From: Treponema vincentii F0403 | GTDB taxonomy: Bacteria > Spirochaetota > Spirochaetia > Treponematales > Treponemataceae | Assembly (NCBI RefSeq): GCF_000412995.1 | Contig: NZ_KE332512.1 | Coordinates: 2,252,571 to 2,316,570 of the forward strand | DNA: 64,000 nucleotides | Direction: 5' to 3' | In this document: one piece after another, positions 25,975-35,388 of the stretch | How positions within the stretch are numbered: position 1 is the first letter of the stretch | Layout of the letters: every line of letters starts with the position of its first letter | Translations under genes and position numbers: made by a program | Notes under the pieces: generated by a model | The model's input: only the letters and a program-made list of their open reading frames with translations | Database searches by the model: none | What the model was told of the DNA's origin: nothing

Positions 25975-26033
25975 CACCCGCTTCAACCTGACCCCTAAGA
26001 CAGCCATCGTTGCAGGTAAATGAATATTAGGAC
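25970..26033 (+). repeat. attC-like site, degenerate
   Basis: TTCTAACACCCGCTTCAACC on the left and CAGGTAAATGAATATTAGGA on the right pair imperfectly (ACCTG/CAGGT, CTAA/TTAG). The R' box is ATTAGGA rather than GTTRRRY, so it may have lost activity. Confidence 0.55.
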
Positions 26034-26058
26034 GAACGCCCACACTGAGGCGCTTGTC

Positions 26059-26284
26059 AATAGAAAAATCATACAAAATGTGATATAATCCTTGCATGAA
26101 TCAGAGGCAACAGGCAAAAGCTGCCAAAAAATTTATAGAAAACTGGATAGGGCACGGATACGAAAAGGGTGAAACTCAGAAATTCTGGATAGATTTGCTT
26201 ACAACCGTGTTCGGCGTAGAAAATATCGCTCAATTCATATTTTTTGAAGAGCAAGTAAAAGATACAATTCAAAACAAAACGGTC
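26059..26284 (+). pseudogene. Duplicated promoter and 5' end of the type IIG RM gene
   Basis: 226 bp repeat 21102-21327 with two mismatches seen. It covers the leaderless promoter and the first 63 codons (ATG at 26096, MNQRQQAKAAKKFIENWIGH). The frame then runs into the glgC terminator hairpin and stops at 26311. It is a truncated second copy and forms a direct repeat flanking 4.7 kb of the array. Confidence 0.9.
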
Positions 26285-26318
26285 GCAACCTCTAAAAACG
26301 GAGGTTTTTAGAGGTTGC
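26285..26318. terminator. Strong bidirectional terminator-like hairpin
   Basis: The 15-bp arms GCAACCTCTAAAAAC and GTTTTTAGAGGTTGC flank a GGAG loop, exactly complementary. It lies downstream of glgC (minus strand) and at the right end of the integron island. It shares its core with 1218-1246. Confidence 0.65.
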
Positions 26319-26369
26319 CCTGTGTTGAAGCCGTAATCGTCTTTTTTCTTACCTTTTCCTTCTTGCTTG

Positions 26370-27641
26370 TTAAATGACGGTGTTATCGGGAATAATTGCG
26401 TTCTTGGTGATAACGTAAATCCGATCGACAATGTGATAATAACCGTAGTCGCCGTCGGGCGGTATTTCGCCCATGCCGATTGATACGTTATGCCCTATAC
26501 GCGCGTTTTTGTCGATAATCGCTTTTTTGATATGGCAGTTTTTTCCGATACCGACGCATGGAATATCATCTCTTTCATCTCCCGCTTTGCTGCTATCCGA
26601 TTCGTAGTAGTCAGCCCCCATACAGACAACCCCTTCCAGCACGCTGCCCGCTTCGATAATGGTTCTGATACCGATGACGGATCGGGTAATGGTTGCATAA
26701 GTAATAACACAGCCTTCGCTGCAGGTAACGCGATCCAGCTGCGCCCCGTTGATTTTTGATGCCGGCAGATTTCTGTAGTGAGTATAAATAGGCGCTTCAG
26801 CATCATAAAAGTTAAACTGCGGCGTAATTTCCGTTAAATCAAGGTTTGCTTCGTAAAAACTGCGGATGGTACCGATATCTTCCCAATAGCCGTTGTGTAC
26901 AAATGCCGAAACCTTATGGCTTTTAATCGAAGCGGGAATAATCTCTTTACCGAAGTCGGTCATGCTGTTGTTTAGGCATTCTTCCATCGCATTTGCATTA
27001 AAAATGTAAATACCCATAGAAGCAAGGTATTCTTTATCGGGACTTGCAACCGAAATACCCGACTGCGCAGGAATCTTCCATTCGTCGATATTTTTGTCGG
27101 GTCCGGGTTTTTCCATAAAAGCGGTGATATTCGATTGCTTATCAATCTGCATAATACCGAATCCCGAAGCATCTCGCCGGTTTACCGCCGTACAGGCAAT
27201 GGTAATATCAGCACCGGAAGCCTCATGTTGAGCTAGAAACTCCTTTAAATTCATACGGTATAATTGATCGCCTGAGAGGATAATGTAGTATTTCGGACTT
27301 TGAGTCTTAAAATGGGTAAAATTCTTTCTTACGGCATCGGCAGTTCCCTCATACCATCCTGAATGCTCAAAGGTTTGCTCCGCAGCCAGAATTTCAACAA
27401 ATCCGTTTGAAAAGCTGTCAAAACGGTATGCGCGTGCAATATGCAGGTGCAGGGATGCAGAGTTAAATTGAGTCAATACATAAATTTGCCTAAGACCTGA
27501 GTTAATACAGTTGGAAATAGGTATATCGACAATACGGTGCTTTCCTCCGAACGGTACGGCAGGTTTTGAACGGGATTGGGTGAGCGGGTACAAACGAGTA
27601 CCTTTTCCGCCTCCCAAGATAATCGATAATACTTTCGGCAT
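26370..27641 (-). CDS. glgC: Glucose-1-phosphate adenylyltransferase
   Basis: Makes ADP-glucose for glycogen synthesis. 423 aa from the ATG at 27641 (MPKVLSIILGGGKGTRLYPL), with AGGAGG upstream; the longer frame to 27713 lacks a ribosome-binding site. Seen: nucleotide loop GGGKGTRLYPLTQSRSKPAV; LSGDQLYRM; FMEKPGPD; WEDIGTI near residue 275; and the C-terminal left-handed beta-helix repeats (CVITYATITRSVIGIRTIIE, IGKNCHIKKAIIDKNARIGH). The N-terminal R/K residues for activator binding are in place. A possible -10 (TATACT on the minus strand) lies at 27743-27748. Confidence 0.95.
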   Translation of the reverse strand: MPKVLSIILGGGKGTRLYPLTQSRSKPAVPFGGKHRIVDIPISNCINSGLRQIYVLTQFNSASLHLHIARAYRFDSFSNGFVEILAAEQTFEHSGWYEGTADAVRKNFTHFKTQSPKYYIILSGDQLYRMNLKEFLAQHEASGADITIACTAVNRRDASGFGIMQIDKQSNITAFMEKPGPDKNIDEWKIPAQSGISVASPDKEYLASMGIYIFNANAMEECLNNSMTDFGKEIIPASIKSHKVSAFVHNGYWEDIGTIRSFYEANLDLTEITPQFNFYDAEAPIYTHYRNLPASKINGAQLDRVTCSEGCVITYATITRSVIGIRTIIEAGSVLEGVVCMGADYYESDSSKAGDERDDIPCVGIGKNCHIKKAIIDKNARIGHNVSIGMGEIPPDGDYGYYHIVDRIYVITKNAIIPDNTVI

Positions 27642-27832
27642 ATATCCTCCTTTTTTGTGATATTTGCAGGGGCGTATTCCGCAAAAACCGATAGAAGTAT
27701 CTATTGAACGCATTAAAATTGCTGTGTCGCGTTATTATTATCAGTATAAACGAGGTTTTTATTTTTTTCCACAAAATAAATAAGAATTATTATGAATGCG
27801 AATTGGTAGGAAGCGTCTGTGAATCCCCGGCC

Positions 27833-27861
27833 TTGCATAATCTTTCCCTTTATGTTATTAT
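27833..27861 (+). promoter_or_regulatory. Promoter of the rimP-nusA-infB operon
   Basis: TTGCAT (27833-27838), 17 bp, TATTAT (27856-27861). The predicted leader is about 75 nt and contains an intrinsic terminator. Confidence 0.65.
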
Positions 27862-27898
27862 CCTTAAAGAACTTTATTATCCTTATAAATTTAGGCAG

Positions 27899-27923
27899 GA
27901 GTCGTTCAAACGGCTCTTTTTTT
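27899..27923 (+). terminator. Intrinsic terminator in the rimP leader (attenuator candidate)
   Basis: GAGTCG and CGGCTC form a 6-bp stem with a TTCAAA loop, followed by seven Ts. It lies between the promoter and the rimP start with 20 bp to spare. Transcription must read through it to express the whole operon. Confidence 0.6.
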
Positions 27924-27942
27924 GTTTACGGGAGTTGATGCA

Positions 27943-28392
27943 ATGGAATATGTGCAAAAAGAAACCGTTCCGTATTTTACCGATTATGAACAACTGGTTA
28001 CCGGTCTCGGATATAAGCTGGTGGATTTGCAGATTGTTCACCAAAAATCCGCATGGCTGGTAAAGGCCGTTATTTACAGTAAAAACGGGGTTGGAATTGA
28101 CGATTGCTCAAAGGTACACCGCGCTTTGTTATCGCGTGCCGAGGTGCTGCTCAACTCTCAAGATATTCAAATGGAAGTAAGCTCTCCGGGGCTTAATAGA
28201 GTAATAAAAAACGCAGCGGAATTTCAGGCCTTTATCGGTGAAAATATAAAGGTGTTGGAAGTTTCCTGCCCCGATTGGCTTGAAGGGGAATTGCTGGCTG
28301 CGGATTCGACAGGTATCCGTTTAAACATTTCCGGCGAGCAAAGGGATATCCGGTATGCGGATATAAAAAAAGCGAAATTGAATAAGATCTAA
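27943..28392 (+). CDS. rimP: Ribosome maturation factor RimP
   Basis: 149 aa, needed for 30S subunit maturation. ATG 27943 with GGGAG upstream. Seen: GLGYKLVDLQIVHQKSAWLV, GIDDCSKVHRALL and MEVSSPGLNRVIKNAAEFQA (the conserved SSPG-R segment), then an SH3-like C-terminal domain. First gene of the translation/transcription operon. It may be under attenuation control. Confidence 0.93.
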   Translation: MEYVQKETVPYFTDYEQLVTGLGYKLVDLQIVHQKSAWLVKAVIYSKNGVGIDDCSKVHRALLSRAEVLLNSQDIQMEVSSPGLNRVIKNAAEFQAFIGENIKVLEVSCPDWLEGELLAADSTGIRLNISGEQRDIRYADIKKAKLNKI

Positions 28393-28404
28393 GGAGTCGG
28401 GTTA

Positions 28405-29862
28405 ATGGCTGGGGTAAAAATTGAAGACGTCCGTAAATTCGCATTGGAAAAAGAACTGGATGAAGACCTTGCAATTAAAATTGTTGAACAAACGTTAAAA
28501 GCTGCATATAAAACGGCCTTTAAAACCGATGCTAATGCGGTCGTTATTACCGGTGATGATGCAATAAACATCTATGCACGTAAAAAAATTGTTGATGATG
28601 TTGTGAAGCCGGAACTTGAGGTTGATATAGAAGAAGCAACAAAGCTCGCGCCGGACTGCGAAATCGGCGACGAACTGCTTTTTGAACTTGATCCTAAGGA
28701 TTTTAAACGCGGTTCTATTCAAGCGGGCGTACAGCGCGTGCACCAATCGACGAGGGAAATCCAAAAGGACAGTATTTATTCCGAATACAAGGCAAAAGAG
28801 GGTGAAATTATCATCGGCTACTATCAGCGGAAGAAAAATGATAATATCTATGTCGATCTTGGAAAAGTCGAAGGTCTTTTGCCGAGAAAGTTTCAACTTC
28901 CGCAGGAAATATACCATCCGAACGACAGAATAAAAGCGCTTATAAAAGAAGTTAAAAAACACCGGCAGTCGAATGTTGTGCAGCTCATTCTTTCCCGTAC
29001 CGACCCCGATTTTGTGCGCCGATTGATGGAACTCGAAGTTCCCGAAATTTACGATAATATTGTTGAACTGTATAAAATCGTCCGTGAGCCCGGTTACCGG
29101 ACAAAGGTTGCCGTTATTTCGCATAGAGAGGATGTCGACCCCGTAGGCGCCTGCGTAGGACCTAAGGGATCCCGTATTCAGACCATTATCACCGAGCTGG
29201 AAGGGGAAAAAATCGACGTACTTGAGTATTCAAGCGACCCTGCCGTGTTTATCGCGAATGCGCTTTCTCCGGCTGAGGTGTTGAATGTCGTTATCCTCGA
29301 TGCAGAAAAGCGTATGGCGCTTGCCGTTGTTGCGGAAAGTCAGCTTTCGATTGCAATCGGGAAACAGGGGTTGAATGTCCGGTTGGCAAACCGTTTGGCG
29401 GATTGGAGTATTGACGTAAAGACCGAAAAGCAGTTCCAAGAAATGGATATCCATGCCGAGACCCGCAAGGCGGCGGAAGAACTGTTCAATGATGATGCTG
29501 TTTTGTTGAAGGATGTTGAAGGTATTGACCCCGGCGTTTTAGCTGCGTTACATGAAAATCATATTGAAACGGTTGAGCAGTTGCTGGATATCCCGCATGA
29601 GGAGCTTCGTGCGCTTCCGGGTATGTCTGAAGAAAAAGCCGCTGCGCTTGAGGCTCTCATCAATGAGACCTTTGAAATCATCGATGAAAATCAAGAGCCC
29701 GCGCAAGAACCGCAACCTGAAAATCAAACAATGCCTGCATCGAGCGAAGATGCGGAAGAAGTATACGAGTGTCCCGAATGCGGGGCGCCGATTACGATCG
29801 ATATGACGGTTTGTCCTAACTGTGGTGTCGGTTTAAGTTTTGAATACGAGGACGAAGAATAG
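28405..29862 (+). CDS. nusA: Transcription factor NusA with C-terminal zinc ribbon
   Basis: 485 aa, binds RNA polymerase and controls pausing, termination and antitermination. AAGGAG before ATG. Order: N-terminal polymerase-binding domain (to about 125), S1 domain ([20 protein letters not shown]), KH1/KH2 ([40 protein letters not shown]) and an HhH-type acidic repeat ([20 protein letters not shown]). The tail ends [19 protein letters not shown], a four-cysteine zinc ribbon from about residue 453. This ribbon is not part of the usual bacterial NusA. It lies in the classic rimP-nusA-infB order. Confidence 0.95.
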   Translation: MAGVKIEDVRKFALEKELDEDLAIKIVEQTLKAAYKTAFKTDANAVVITGDDAINIYARKKIVDDVVKPELEVDIEEATKLAPDCEIGDELLFELDPKDFKRGSIQAGVQRVHQSTREIQKDSIYSEYKAKEGEIIIGYYQRKKNDNIYVDLGKVEGLLPRKFQLPQEIYHPNDRIKALIKEVKKHRQSNVVQLILSRTDPDFVRRLMELEVPEIYDNIVELYKIVREPGYRTKVAVISHREDVDPVGACVGPKGSRIQTIITELEGEKIDVLEYSSDPAVFIANALSPAEVLNVVILDAEKRMALAVVAESQLSIAIGKQGLNVRLANRLADWSIDVKTEKQFQEMDIHAETRKAAEELFNDDAVLLKDVEGIDPGVLAALHENHIETVEQLLDIPHEELRALPGMSEEKAAALEALINETFEIIDENQEPAQEPQPENQTMPASSEDAEEVYECPECGAPITIDMTVCPNCGVGLSFEYEDEE

Positions 29863-29869
29863 GAGTTGT

Positions 29870-32581
29870 ATGGCAGAAGGCATCGAAAATACCCAGGAAC
29901 AAAAAGTTATTCTCAAAAAGGCAAAGCCTGAATCGGCTTCGGCGTCGACGGCTCAGCCTCAGGTACAGCAACCTGCAGAACAGAAACCGGTTCGGACAAT
30001 AAAGCGTAAGCTTAAGCCGGTAGCGCATCCTGCGTCAAATCCCGCTCAGTCCGGTACTGCCGGGGAGCACCCGAGCGGTGAACAAAAGCGGCGTCCTGTT
30101 GTATCTTCAACTCCTGCGGATTTCTCCGCTCAGCTGAAAAAGGCACCGGAGCGTCCTGCACAGTCTCCGGAACGAAAACCTGCCGCTCATGTGCAGGGCG
30201 AAGAAAATCGGCGTGTACAAAAGCACGGCAGTGAACGCACCGAACGGTTTGATAGAAGCCGAACCGAAAAAACGGTGCGGAAAGAGACTGCCGAAGCTTC
30301 AGCTCAACAGGTACAGGCGGATAATAAGAATCAAATCCGTTCATTGGATTTAAGCAGTAAGCGGCCTGACCGTCGTGCGGGGAATCTCGCGGGCGGTTCC
30401 AAACCTACAAACCGCTTCGGCGGCAATCAAGGCAACCGGCATAAGCCGGGTTTTGCAGGCGCCCAAGGACGGACGCAGCAGGACGGGCGCGGCGAGCAAA
30501 ACAGCCGCGGAGGCCGTCCGGGCGGTTATGCACCGGATAGACAGCGGACAGGCGGCTTTAATAAACCCGGTTTCCAAGGCGGGCAGAATAGGGGCGGTTC
30601 CGGCGGACGGCCGATGGCGAGCCCGATGCCGCTCGAAACCAATAAGCAAAATACCAAAAAGACATTTAAAGGCAAAAAGACCTATTCGCGAAAGGATCAG
30701 GAAAGCGAGTTCTTTGAAGAGAAGCTTCTGCAGCAAAAAAAGAAAGCGAAAGAAAAAGTTAGCGCCGTTCCCAAGAGCATCGAGATAATGGAAACCATCT
30801 CCGTTGCGGAATTAGCCCGAAAGATGAATCTTAAAGCATCCGAACTTATCGGCAAGCTGATGGAAATGGGCATGATGGTAACGATGAATCAATCTATCGA
30901 TGCGGATACGGCAACCATTCTGGCTTCGGAATACGAATGCGATGTTAAAATCGTCAGCCTCTATGATGAAACCGTTATCGAAACCGTCAGTGATGAAAAT
31001 GCCGAGCTGCTTACACGGCCGCCCGTGGTTACCATTATGGGACATGTCGACCACGGTAAAACAAAGACGCTGGACGCTATCCGCAGCACTAACGTTACCG
31101 CCCATGAGTTCGGCGGTATTACTCAGCATATCGGTGCATACATGGTGTCTACGCCCAAGGGGAATATCACCTTCCTCGATACGCCCGGACATGAAGCGTT
31201 TACCATGATGCGTGCGCGCGGCGCCGAGGTTACCGATATCGTTGTATTGGTTGTTGCAGCCGATGACGGCGTTATGCCCCAGACTATCGAAGCGCTCAAT
31301 CACGCGAAGGATGCAAAGGTTCCGATTATCGTTGCCATCAATAAAATCGATAAACCGGAAGCGAATCCCGATAAAATAAAGACTCGCCTCGGCGAACTCG
31401 GCTTGGTTGCCGAAGAATGGGGTGGAGACACGATATATGTTCCCATTTCAGCCTTGCAGAAGAAGGGTATCGACGACTTGCTGGATGCAATCCTATTGCA
31501 GGCGGAAGTGCTGGAGTTGAAAGCAAACTACAGCTGCCGCGCGGAAGGAAAGGTTGTTGAATCCAAGATCGATCACGGACGAGGCGTCGTCGCAACGATT
31601 ATCGTACAGCGCGGGACTCTCCATACCGGAGATCCTTATGTCGCGGGTGTTTATTCGGGACGTGTCCGTGCTATCTTTAACGATAAGGGCGAAAAGATAG
31701 ACGAAGCGACGCCGAGTATGCCGGTGGAGATTTTGGGACTTGAAGGAATGCCCAATGCCGGAGATCCCTTCCAAGTAACCGAATCCGAGCGTATGGCCCG
31801 TCAGATTTCGTTAAAACGGCAGGAACTCAAGCGATTTGAAGACTCACGCAACGTCAAGAAGGTAACGCTCGATAACCTGTATGAAACGATTACCGAGGGT
31901 GAAGTCCTTGAGCTGAAAGTAATTATCAAGGGCGACGTACAGGGCTCGGTAGAAGCCTTAAAGCAGTCGCTTGAAAAACTTTCCACGCGGGAAATACGCT
32001 TGAATGTTATCCATGCCTCTGCCGGCGCAATCAACGACTCCGATGTTATGCTTGCTGCGGCGGATTCCAATGCGATTATTATCGGCTTTAATGTCCGGCC
32101 TACGTCGCAGGCAAAGGCGCTTGCCGAGCAGGAAAAAGTCGATATCCGCAAATACAATGTTATCTATAAAGCCGTCGAAGAAATTCAGCAGGCTATGGAA
32201 GGAATGCTCAGTCCCGATATTAAAGAGAATGTTATCGGTATGGCTGAAATCCGCAGCGTGATTAAGGTGCCTAAGATCGGTAACATCGCCGGTTCGTACG
32301 TGCTCGAAGGTACGGTAAAGCGCAACAGCACGGTTCACCTGATCCGCGACGGTATTGTGGTGTTCTCCGGCAAGCTTGCGTCCTTACGGAGATTTAAAGA
32401 TGACGTTAAAGAGGTTGCCGCCGGCTATGAATGCGGTATCGCGCTTGAAAACTTTAACGACATAAAGGTAGGCGATCAGCTTGAGATTATCGAAACCGTC
32501 GAGGTTGCACGCAAGCTGACGGATACTCAGCATTATGAAGCGCCCGAAGCCCATACCGAAACCGGAGAAACAGCCGAATGA
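29870..32581 (+). CDS. infB: Translation initiation factor IF-2
   Basis: 903 aa GTPase that loads initiator tRNA. The ATG at 29870 follows AGGAG. Residues 1 to about 300 are low-complexity, rich in Q/K/A and then in Gly/Arg ([33 protein letters not shown]). The IF2-N domain is [21 protein letters not shown]-domain: G1 [10 protein letters not shown]3 DTPGHEAF, G4 NKID. Domains II to IV follow, ending near [14 protein letters not shown] sequence. It overlaps rbfA by 4 bp (ATGA). Confidence 0.96.
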   Translation: MAEGIENTQEQKVILKKAKPESASASTAQPQVQQPAEQKPVRTIKRKLKPVAHPASNPAQSGTAGEHPSGEQKRRPVVSSTPADFSAQLKKAPERPAQSPERKPAAHVQGEENRRVQKHGSERTERFDRSRTEKTVRKETAEASAQQVQADNKNQIRSLDLSSKRPDRRAGNLAGGSKPTNRFGGNQGNRHKPGFAGAQGRTQQDGRGEQNSRGGRPGGYAPDRQRTGGFNKPGFQGGQNRGGSGGRPMASPMPLETNKQNTKKTFKGKKTYSRKDQESEFFEEKLLQQKKKAKEKVSAVPKSIEIMETISVAELARKMNLKASELIGKLMEMGMMVTMNQSIDADTATILASEYECDVKIVSLYDETVIETVSDENAELLTRPPVVTIMGHVDHGKTKTLDAIRSTNVTAHEFGGITQHIGAYMVSTPKGNITFLDTPGHEAFTMMRARGAEVTDIVVLVVAADDGVMPQTIEALNHAKDAKVPIIVAINKIDKPEANPDKIKTRLGELGLVAEEWGGDTIYVPISALQKKGIDDLLDAILLQAEVLELKANYSCRAEGKVVESKIDHGRGVVATIIVQRGTLHTGDPYVAGVYSGRVRAIFNDKGEKIDEATPSMPVEILGLEGMPNAGDPFQVTESERMARQISLKRQELKRFEDSRNVKKVTLDNLYETITEGEVLELKVIIKGDVQGSVEALKQSLEKLSTREIRLNVIHASAGAINDSDVMLAAADSNAIIIGFNVRPTSQAKALAEQEKVDIRKYNVIYKAVEEIQQAMEGMLSPDIKENVIGMAEIRSVIKVPKIGNIAGSYVLEGTVKRNSTVHLIRDGIVVFSGKLASLRRFKDDVKEVAAGYECGIALENFNDIKVGDQLEIIETVEVARKLTDTQHYEAPEAHTETGETAE

Positions 32582-32955
32582 GTGAATTCCGATTGGATAA
32601 ACTCGCGGAGCAAATCCGCGAGGAAATTTCTCAGTTGATTTTTTCAGGAAAAATAAAAGACCCGCGCGTTTCCAACTTTCTTTCTATAAATAGAGTGGAA
32701 GTATCGGGCGACCTTGCGTATGCAAAGGTGTATGTTTCCAGCTTTATGGATGCGCACAAGACAAAGCAGGGCGTCCGGGGCTTGGAAAACGCGGCGGGAT
32801 TTATCCGCACAAGCTTGGCAAAAAAACTTCATATCCATCAATGCCCTCAGTTTACCTTTATCTACGATGAAAGTATTGAAGAGGGTTTTAATATGGTAAA
32901 AAAACTTGAAGCGCTAGAAGCGGAGTCGGATTCCGGGAACAATGCCCAAACCTGA
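32578..32955 (+). CDS. rbfA: Ribosome-binding factor A
   Basis: 125 aa, a KH-fold cold-shock and 30S maturation factor. Seen: [51 protein letters not shown], and [20 protein letters not shown] with DESIEEGFN. Length is normal. It overlaps infB upstream and truB downstream (14 bp), consistent with tight coupling. Confidence 0.94.
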   Translation: MSEFRLDKLAEQIREEISQLIFSGKIKDPRVSNFLSINRVEVSGDLAYAKVYVSSFMDAHKTKQGVRGLENAAGFIRTSLAKKLHIHQCPQFTFIYDESIEEGFNMVKKLEALEAESDSGNNAQT

Positions 32956-34060
32956 GCCTCAATTTATTATCCCCTTTGCAAAACCGTCCGGTATAACCAG
33001 CTTTACCTCTCTCTGGCAGGTGAAGCATGCACTCGGTACTAAAAAAGTAGGGCATACCGGTACGCTCGACAGCTTTGCGGACGGATTGCTCGTATTGCTT
33101 TCGGGAAAATTAACCAAACTGGTGCCGTATATCACGGATTTTGATAAAACCTACCGTGTGCTGTTCTATTTCGGAAAGGAAACCGATACGCTCGACCCCG
33201 AAGGTACCGTCATCGATGAAAAGCCGCTCCCGGTGTATGCCGATGTTGTTTCGGCAATCCGGCAGCTGACCGGGACTATAGAGCAGGTACCTCCGGTTTA
33301 TTCGGCGGTAAAGCAGGCGGGAGAGCGGCTTTCGGATAGGATACGGCGCGGAGAAACGGTAAGCGTACCGCCTCGAACCGTTACAATTTACAGTATCGAC
33401 ATCGAAGAAATTTTTTACGAAGAATCCTCCGCTGTGCCGGCTCATGCTGCAGGCGGAGATAAAGCTGCTATTCATGCAGATGGTACGGATAGAGATACCG
33501 TTGGTATAGATTCTCTTGACGCCGCTAACGGTAAAACGGTAACAGGCGCCGTCCTGTGCGTGCGCTGCTCCAAAGGAACGTATATCCGCTCATTGGTGCG
33601 GGATATTGCCCATCGATGCGGTTCCGCCGCGTATGTATACGCGCTCCGTAGAACGGCGGTCGGGCCGTTTACGCTTGAACAGGCGGCGGGCTTTTCGGCA
33701 CTGCAGCCTTTCGGGAATGCTGCGGCGCATGCGGTAGATGCGGATTCAACCGATACGCCTGCCGGTTGTGCGGATTCGGCAGCTGTCCCGCATCCGGTTA
33801 CGGATGACGCTATCAAACAGGCTGCGCTGCCTTTAAGCAAAACGCTTGCCCGCGCGATGCATTTTCAGATGGCGGCACTGAAAGAACAATATTACGCTGC
33901 ATTTATGAACGGAAAGCCCATCAGCGGGCATTGGTTTACAAGCGAGCAGCCGCTTTCGGATATCGGAACCGCCACGGTATTTTACGAAGGATGCTGCGTA
34001 GGACTTATGACAAAAAACGGTAACCGCTTTCATTATGAGGCTGTATTTAATCAGGACTGA
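32942..34060 (+). CDS. truB: tRNA pseudouridine(55) synthase
   Basis: 372 aa, makes pseudouridine 55 in the tRNA T-loop. Catalytic GTLDSFADGLLVL near residue 40, with KVGHTGTLD as in the family. PPVYSAVKQAGERLSDRIRR and CSKGTYIRSLVRDIAHRCGS are the other signature motifs. It is about 60-70 residues longer than most TruB. Two Ala/Asp-rich segments account for this: about residues 165-200 (DGTDRDTVGIDSLDAANGKT) and about 262-290 (DADSTDTPAGCADSA). Both look like surface insertions. It overlaps rbfA. Confidence 0.94.
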   Translation: MPKPEPQFIIPFAKPSGITSFTSLWQVKHALGTKKVGHTGTLDSFADGLLVLLSGKLTKLVPYITDFDKTYRVLFYFGKETDTLDPEGTVIDEKPLPVYADVVSAIRQLTGTIEQVPPVYSAVKQAGERLSDRIRRGETVSVPPRTVTIYSIDIEEIFYEESSAVPAHAAGGDKAAIHADGTDRDTVGIDSLDAANGKTVTGAVLCVRCSKGTYIRSLVRDIAHRCGSAAYVYALRRTAVGPFTLEQAAGFSALQPFGNAAAHAVDADSTDTPAGCADSAAVPHPVTDDAIKQAALPLSKTLARAMHFQMAALKEQYYAAFMNGKPISGHWFTSEQPLSDIGTATVFYEGCCVGLMTKNGNRFHYEAVFNQD

Positions 34061-34087
34061 TGCGTTTGCCTTGATAAGTTGGAGTAT

Positions 34088-34912
34088 ATGAAGATCATAT
34101 ATTGGGATGATTTAATAAAGGAAGAAAATATATACCCTCAGGGGACTGCCGTTTCGATAGGCGGCTTTGACGGGCCTCACCGCGGGCACGAGCTCATCTT
34201 ATCGGCGGTATTGAAGGCTGCTCAACGGAAGGCAATCCCTGCGGGAATTATTACTTTTTTCCGCTCGCCCCGTTCGGTTAAGGCGGGCAGCACGTATGCG
34301 GGTGATGTTTCTACGCTGGAAATGAGGCTGCAAAAATTTGCCGAGCAAGGATTTAGCTTTACCGTGCTGATTGACTTTTCCGCTGATTTCGCTAAAATGA
34401 AGGGCGCTGTATTTTTTGACATACTAATAAAAACTATCTGCATAAAATATCTTGCCGTTGGCAGTGATTTTACCTGCGGGTATCGCCATGATACGGGAGT
34501 AGGGGATTTACAGCGCCTTGCTCGTGAAAGAGGCTTTTGTTTTGATTCCATCGAACAGCTTTATTCGGCGCAGCATGAGCGTATCAGCTCAAGCGCAATA
34601 CGGCAGGCCGTCGAACAGGCTGATTTCACCCTTGCAAAAGACCTCCTTGGGTATCCTTTTTTCTTAGATGTCGCAAAAATAGTTCCGCGGAGAGAGACTG
34701 CCGTATGGTCTATCGAAAAACCGGCCGTAACGCAGATTCTCCCACAGAACGGAACGTATTCAGCTCGCGCATATTTACAGACGGGAGCAATTATCCCCGT
34801 GCAGGTAAAAATCTCGGACACTTTGCTTGAAGTTTCCAAAGATACCGCCGCGCCGGTTCCGTTCACCGCAGAAACGTTAATACACCAATTGGAATTTATA
34901 CGGAAGGAGTAA
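34088..34912 (+). CDS. ribF: FAD synthetase (RibF), riboflavin-kinase half degenerate
   Basis: 274 aa from ATG 34088; a TTG at 34079 is the alternative but overlaps the GGAG. The N-terminal FMN adenylyltransferase domain is intact: SIGGFDGPHRGHELIL (HIGH-type motif), TFFRSPRSV, GSDFTCGYRHDTGVGDL and ISSSAIRQAVEQADF (ISSTxIR-type). The usual riboflavin kinase motif G-x-P-T-A-N is not visible. The remaining C-terminal part, LGYPFFLDVAKIVPRRE onward, is short. It may only convert FMN to FAD. Conserved operon position between truB and rpsO. Confidence 0.85.
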   Translation: MKIIYWDDLIKEENIYPQGTAVSIGGFDGPHRGHELILSAVLKAAQRKAIPAGIITFFRSPRSVKAGSTYAGDVSTLEMRLQKFAEQGFSFTVLIDFSADFAKMKGAVFFDILIKTICIKYLAVGSDFTCGYRHDTGVGDLQRLARERGFCFDSIEQLYSAQHERISSSAIRQAVEQADFTLAKDLLGYPFFLDVAKIVPRRETAVWSIEKPAVTQILPQNGTYSARAYLQTGAIIPVQVKISDTLLEVSKDTAAPVPFTAETLIHQLEFIRKE

Positions 34913-34915
34913 AAA

Positions 34916-35185
34916 ATGGCACTTACAAAAGAGCACACCGCATCGGTTGTTATGAAATTCGGTGCAAATGAAAAGGATACGGGCAATACGAGAGTTCAGA
35001 TTGCATTGCTGACCGATAGAATCCGCCAGCTCACCGAGCACTGCAAAATCAATAAAAAGGATAAGAGCAGTCAGCGGGGGCTTTTGGTATTGGTAGGTCA
35101 GCGCCGGCGCTTGCTGAAATACTACAAGCGTACGAACCTCGAAGGCTACCGTGCCCTCATTAAGGAATTAGGCTTACGTAAGTAA
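34916..35185 (+). CDS. rpsO: Ribosomal protein S15
   Basis: 89 aa, binds 16S rRNA in the platform. Full family pattern: [40 protein letters not shown] and [26 protein letters not shown] before ATG. It starts three bases after the ribF stop. A terminator follows. Confidence 0.97.
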   Translation: MALTKEHTASVVMKFGANEKDTGNTRVQIALLTDRIRQLTEHCKINKKDKSSQRGLLVLVGQRRRLLKYYKRTNLEGYRALIKELGLRK

Positions 35186-35269
35186 GATCACGCTGCTTAA
35201 CGCATGTAAGGGCTTTAAAAATTCAGCCGAGTTTTAGAAGCGCCGGTATATCGATTTAAGCGGCATAAG

Positions 35270-35306
35270 ACGGTTACCTATCAAAAAAGATGGGTAGCCG
35301 TTTTTT
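35270..35306 (+). terminator. Intrinsic terminator after rpsO
   Basis: ACGGTTACC (35270-35278) pairs with GGTAGCCGT (35293-35301, one G-U), followed by a six-T run. It ends the rimP-rpsO transcription unit or reduces read-through into pnp. Confidence 0.8.
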
Positions 35307-35310
35307 ATAA

Positions 35311-35349
35311 GGGCATCCCAAAATCGATCTTGAGGTTTTCCGGATGCCC
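35311..35349 (+). promoter_or_regulatory. Hairpin in the pnp leader
   Basis: GGGCATCC (35311-35318) pairs with GGATGCCC (35342-35349). AAAATC and GGTTTT continue the stem after a small internal loop. It lies 40 bp before the pnp start, between rpsO and pnp. In E. coli the same place holds the RNase III-processed hairpin used for PNPase autoregulation. Confidence 0.55.
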
Positions 35350-35388
35350 GTAAGTAAAGTAATTTGAGTAATTATGGAAGGAAAGATT

